A stretch of DNA of 64,000 nucleotides, from assembly GCF_900114995.1 (NCBI RefSeq), contig NZ_FOUX01000001.1, positions 1,426,001-1,490,000 on the forward strand, written 5' to 3'. Positions 61,460-64,000 of this stretch are shown here, piece after piece. Source of the DNA: Chitinophaga sp. YR627. GTDB lineage: Bacteria; Bacteroidota; Bacteroidia; Chitinophagales; Chitinophagaceae. Numbering within the stretch: position 1 is the first letter of the stretch; the number at the start of each line of letters is the position of its first letter. The notes beneath the pieces were generated by a model. The model was not told the DNA's origin. It worked only from the letters and a program-made list of their open reading frames with translations, and made no database searches. The position numbers and the translations under genes were made by a program.

Positions 61460-61527
61460 AGATATTTGTTATCCTACGTTAATCTTACGTTCCGGAACGT
61501 AGGATTAACGTAGGATAACAAATATCT
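61460..61527. repeat. Large near-perfect palindrome, copy B
   Basis: A 68-bp palindrome without a loop, centred at 61493/61494 (TTCC|GGAA), whose 34-base arms match at 33 positions. It contains TTGTTATCCTACGTTAATC (61466-61484), which copy A (6998-7016) shares at 18 of 19 bases. It lies in the 428-bp gap between the permease and MDR genes, which also holds the dyad and sigma-54-like element; the remaining roughly 160 bp (61528-61690) show nothing more. Confidence 0.85.
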
Positions 61528-61690
61528 AAACGGCATCTGATACTATTTACTTCCTTTTCTATTGTAAGATATCAAATATTCCGGGTACGCACATGACAGT
61601 AAAACCCCATCATCCTGCTTATCACTTAACGCCATCTGTTGATCTGCTTTTTATTCATCGGTATAAAAAATATGTAATTACGCCTGCACA

Positions 61691-62632
61691 TCAATCCGTT
61701 ACTACTACTGATTTTCCGACTATTTTCCCTTTACTTGCTTCCTGATAGGCATTTCTGATCTCATTAAAGGCATATGTCTTATCTAACACAATTTTGAGAT
61801 CCTGCTTCGCCAGCGCTGACAGTGTATGCAGCTTTTCCGATGTAGGTTTTAGTATCAATACTTTCAGTTTTTTTCCGGAGAAAAGGTTATTGACAACAGA
61901 TTGCAACAATACAAGCGGGGAGGGCAGCGTAGTGATGAAAGTAGCTTTCTTTTTCATCAGCTTTTTAGCAGCAGTAAAAGACAGTTTCGTAGAAAGATCA
62001 ATGACCGTATCAAAACGCTGATCAATATGCAGGATATTCTGTTTGGTATAATCAATGACCTGGTCAGCCCCCCATGTTTTTGCTAAGACTGTTCCCTGCG
62101 TACCAGCTACCGCTGTCACCCTGGCGCCGCGTTTTTTTGCGATCTGTATGGCGTATACGCCAATGCCACCTGTAGCCCCGTTTATCAGTACATCCTGGCC
62201 TTTATGGATGTGGGCCAGTTCGTCAATGATCTGCAACGCTGAAAGTCCGGTTACAGGTAAGGCGGCTGCCTGTTCAAAAGAGATATTGGCAGGTTTGGGC
62301 GCAAGGTCTGTTTCTTTGACAAGCACATAATCTGCCAGTGCGCCACCTTTAAATACATCGACTAAACCGATTACAGCATCGCCTGATTTAAAGCGGGTAA
62401 TATTGCCACCAATGCTTTCTACAATACCAGAGAAGTCAATACCAATCGTTTTTGGGAATTTTGATCCGGACATCAGTTTCATTTCTCCACCATAGACTTT
62501 CCAGTCCAGCGGATTAATAGAGACGGCTTTTACCCGGATGAGCAATTGATCTTTTTCCGGTACGGGTACTGCGTCTTCAATTATTTCCAGTACGTTTTCA
62601 TTGCCAAACTGTTTATAGATTACTTTTTTCAT
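61691..62632 (-). CDS. Zinc-less MDR-family NAD(P)H oxidoreductase
   Basis: 313 residues of the quinone-oxidoreductase type of medium-chain dehydrogenase: N-terminal GroES-like part (INPLDWKVYGG, GIDFSGIVESIGG) and Rossmann motif NGATGGIG (151-158). No zinc-binding Cys cluster is present. It likely reduces enones or quinones with NADPH. It follows the OYE gene on the same strand across a terminator; both act on activated double bonds, so they may be co-regulated by the AraC protein at the window end. Confidence 0.9.
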   Translation of the reverse strand: MKKVIYKQFGNENVLEIIEDAVPVPEKDQLLIRVKAVSINPLDWKVYGGEMKLMSGSKFPKTIGIDFSGIVESIGGNITRFKSGDAVIGLVDVFKGGALADYVLVKETDLAPKPANISFEQAAALPVTGLSALQIIDELAHIHKGQDVLINGATGGIGVYAIQIAKKRGARVTAVAGTQGTVLAKTWGADQVIDYTKQNILHIDQRFDTVIDLSTKLSFTAAKKLMKKKATFITTLPSPLVLLQSVVNNLFSGKKLKVLILKPTSEKLHTLSALAKQDLKIVLDKTYAFNEIRNAYQEASKGKIVGKSVVVTD

Positions 62633-62664
62633 AGAGCGTTGTTGTTGATTTTTTAGAAAGAAAG

Positions 62665-62689
62665 ACCCGGCAACCCTGACAGCTGCCGG
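62665..62689 (-). terminator. Terminator between OYE and MDR genes
   Basis: CCCGGCA (62665-62671) pairs with TGCCGGG (62683-62689), loop 11 nt. On the minus strand TCTTTCTTTC follows. It ends the OYE transcript 31 bp beyond its stop. Confidence 0.65.
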
Positions 62690-62719
62690 GCTTTATGGTG
62701 AATCATATGACAGGTGGAG

Positions 62720-63787
62720 TTAGTTTAATACCGGATAATCTGTATATCCCTGTTCGCCAGGCGCATATAAGGTCATATAATCCACCTCATTTAAAGGGTC
62801 GTTTTTCTCCATCCTCCTCATGAAGTCAGGGTTGGCCAGAAAGCTTCTGCCAAAGGCAACAAGATCGGCAGCGCCGGTCTGTAACTTAGCGGCAGCTGTT
62901 TCAGGTGTTAGTCCGTTACAGTAGATCAGTGTATTAGAAAACGCACTGCGTATTGCCTGATGCGTTTTTTCCGGAATGGCCGGGTTGTCAGAAATATGGA
63001 GATAAGCGATGTCCAGTTTACCTAATTCAGCACTCAGCCAGGCATAGGTATCATGTACTTCCGTCTCGTCATACGCCGGCATGTCACTCAGGGTAGAATA
63101 GGGGGAAAGACGTACACCTACCTTTTCCGCACCGATGGTCCGGGCAGTTCTTTCGGCTATTTCCAGTAGTAATCTGCTGCGGTTCTCTATCGATCCACCG
63201 TATTGGTCGGTACGATTATTTACAAGCGGATTGAGGGATTGCTCAAGGATATAGCCATTCGCACCATGCAGTTCTACGCCATCAAAGCCGGCTTTTACGG
63301 CATTTTCAGCAGCTTTTACAAAGTCATTGATCAGCTGTTCAATGCCCTGTACATCAAGCACTGTTGGTACAGAATGCTCCTGTATACCTTCTTTATCAGT
63401 AAAGATTTCACCGGCGGCTCTGACATCAGACATGCCAACGGGATGATATCCTTCCGGCAGATTGGCTACATGCGCGATCCGGCCGGTATGCATGAGTTGC
63501 AAGAAGATCTTTGATCCGCTTTCATGTACGACTTTTGTGACTGCCTGCCAGGCTGTTACCTGCGCTTCAGAGAAGATACCCGGAATGCGTGGATAGCCTA
63601 ATCCTTCAGGACTGGGTGATGTACCTTCGGTAACGATCAGACCAGCTCCGGAACGCTGTTTATAGTAGGTGGCCATAAGGTCATTCGGTACATTGCCCAG
63701 CGCCCTGCTTCTGGTCATAGGAGCCATTACAACATGATTTTTTAACTGTAATGAGCCTTTTGTATAAGACGTGAATAACTGTTTCAT
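62720..63787 (-). CDS. Old Yellow Enzyme-family alkene reductase
   Basis: 355 residues from the ATG at 63787 (MKQLFTSYTKGSLQLKNHVV); the frame runs 39 nt further up. An FMN-binding TIM barrel with catalytic-type HGANGYILEQ (His and Asn for the substrate anion hole) and RTDQYGGSIENR, plus the C-terminal GEQGYTDYP. It reduces alpha,beta-unsaturated carbonyls or nitro compounds (NemA-like) using NAD(P)H. An AraC gene upstream on the same strand may control it. Confidence 0.93.
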   Translation of the reverse strand: MKQLFTSYTKGSLQLKNHVVMAPMTRSRALGNVPNDLMATYYKQRSGAGLIVTEGTSPSPEGLGYPRIPGIFSEAQVTAWQAVTKVVHESGSKIFLQLMHTGRIAHVANLPEGYHPVGMSDVRAAGEIFTDKEGIQEHSVPTVLDVQGIEQLINDFVKAAENAVKAGFDGVELHGANGYILEQSLNPLVNNRTDQYGGSIENRSRLLLEIAERTARTIGAEKVGVRLSPYSTLSDMPAYDETEVHDTYAWLSAELGKLDIAYLHISDNPAIPEKTHQAIRSAFSNTLIYCNGLTPETAAAKLQTGAADLVAFGRSFLANPDFMRRMEKNDPLNEVDYMTLYAPGEQGYTDYPVLN

Positions 63788-63910
63788 TTTTGCGATGTTT
63801 TTATTTACATCACAAAGTTGCATCATCTCAGGAGGGGCAAATAGCGCAAAAAGGCGGAAAAATAGTCTTAAACGACAGGCAAGGAGTATAGCTGCTTTTT
63901 ATACGACGGA

Positions 63911-64000
63911 TTATGAGTAAGAGAATTTCTTGGGATTCAATCCATAGTGTTTTTCAAACACCCTGCTAAAGTGACTCAGATTGGAAAAGCCCATTTCATA
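63911..64000 (-). CDS. AraC-family regulator, C-terminal end only
   Basis: The last 29 codons of a minus-strand gene entering from the right edge: YEMGFSNLSHFSRVFEKHYG, then LNPKKFSYS and TAA (63913-63911). This is the second helix-turn-helix of an AraC domain. It lies 123 bp upstream of the OYE gene on the same strand and is the natural candidate regulator for it. Confidence 0.85.
   Translation of the reverse strand, partial: YEMGFSNLSHFSRVFEKHYGLNPKKFSYS

Noticed and set aside
61593-61745. Open frame of 50 codons on the plus strand
   Set aside because: It overlaps the C-terminus of the MDR gene on the other strand and has no protein-like composition.

Overview
The window comes from a Bacteroidota chromosome, most likely a Chitinophaga-like member of the Chitinophagaceae. 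This rests on ECF sigma/FecR/TonB-dependent receptor units, DUF4249, DUF4374, DUF4397, DUF4974 and DUF2490 proteins, MacB/FtsX-type permeases of about 800 residues, a 7TM-DISM receptor, many AraC-type regulators, promoters of the TTTG / TAnnTTTG type, and near-absence of Shine-Dalgarno sequences. No rRNA, tRNA, CRISPR array, phage or complete insertion sequence was seen.

Layout. 0-7 kb: AraC regulators with a PhyH-type dioxygenase, a secreted S41 peptidase with a catalytically dead first half, and small genes including a 53-residue lipoprotein. 7-15 kb: ECF sigma, FecR, STN-containing TonB receptor and DUF4249 lipoprotein, followed by an ABC permease. 15-25 kb: AraC plus pirin, a TPR histidine kinase / sigma-54 response regulator pair, a GlcG-SDR-SnoaL cassette, DUF2490 and small unknown genes. 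25-35 kb: a minus-strand iron/siderophore-type locus running ECF sigma, short anti-sigma, DUF4374-like lipoprotein, TonB receptor, DUF4374, then PepSY protein and a second outer-membrane barrel. 36-41 kb: a membrane receptor fused to a transposase-derived zinc ribbon, a convergent outer-membrane protein, and a GH30 lipoprotein with a beta-trefoil. 41.7-50.2 kb: an ECF sigma divergent from FecR, then a TonB receptor and three lipoproteins. 50-54.3 kb: a secreted class II cyclic-nucleotide phosphodiesterase, then a scarred stretch with an osmC remnant, a PBP1A lacking its transpeptidase core, and an Old Yellow Enzyme C-terminal remnant. 54.4-64 kb: a 1445-residue WGR multidomain protein, a second permease, an MDR oxidoreductase, an Old Yellow Enzyme and the end of another AraC regulator.

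How the parts fit. Three loci follow the transenvelope logic in which an outer-membrane receptor signals through an anti-sigma factor to an ECF sigma factor, but each is built differently: co-oriented, with a shortened anti-sigma, and divergent. Two paralogous permeases 46 kb apart share a 16-bp TGTYCR-N4-CGGACA dyad upstream, and one also has a sigma-54-like element, while a sigma-54 activator is encoded in between. The most unusual single gene is the 7TM-DISM receptor at 36.0-37.9 kb, which looks like a membrane-tethered regulator using a captured IS1595-type DNA-binding module. Two related large palindromes (about 7.0 and 61.5 kb) look like members of a dispersed repeat family.
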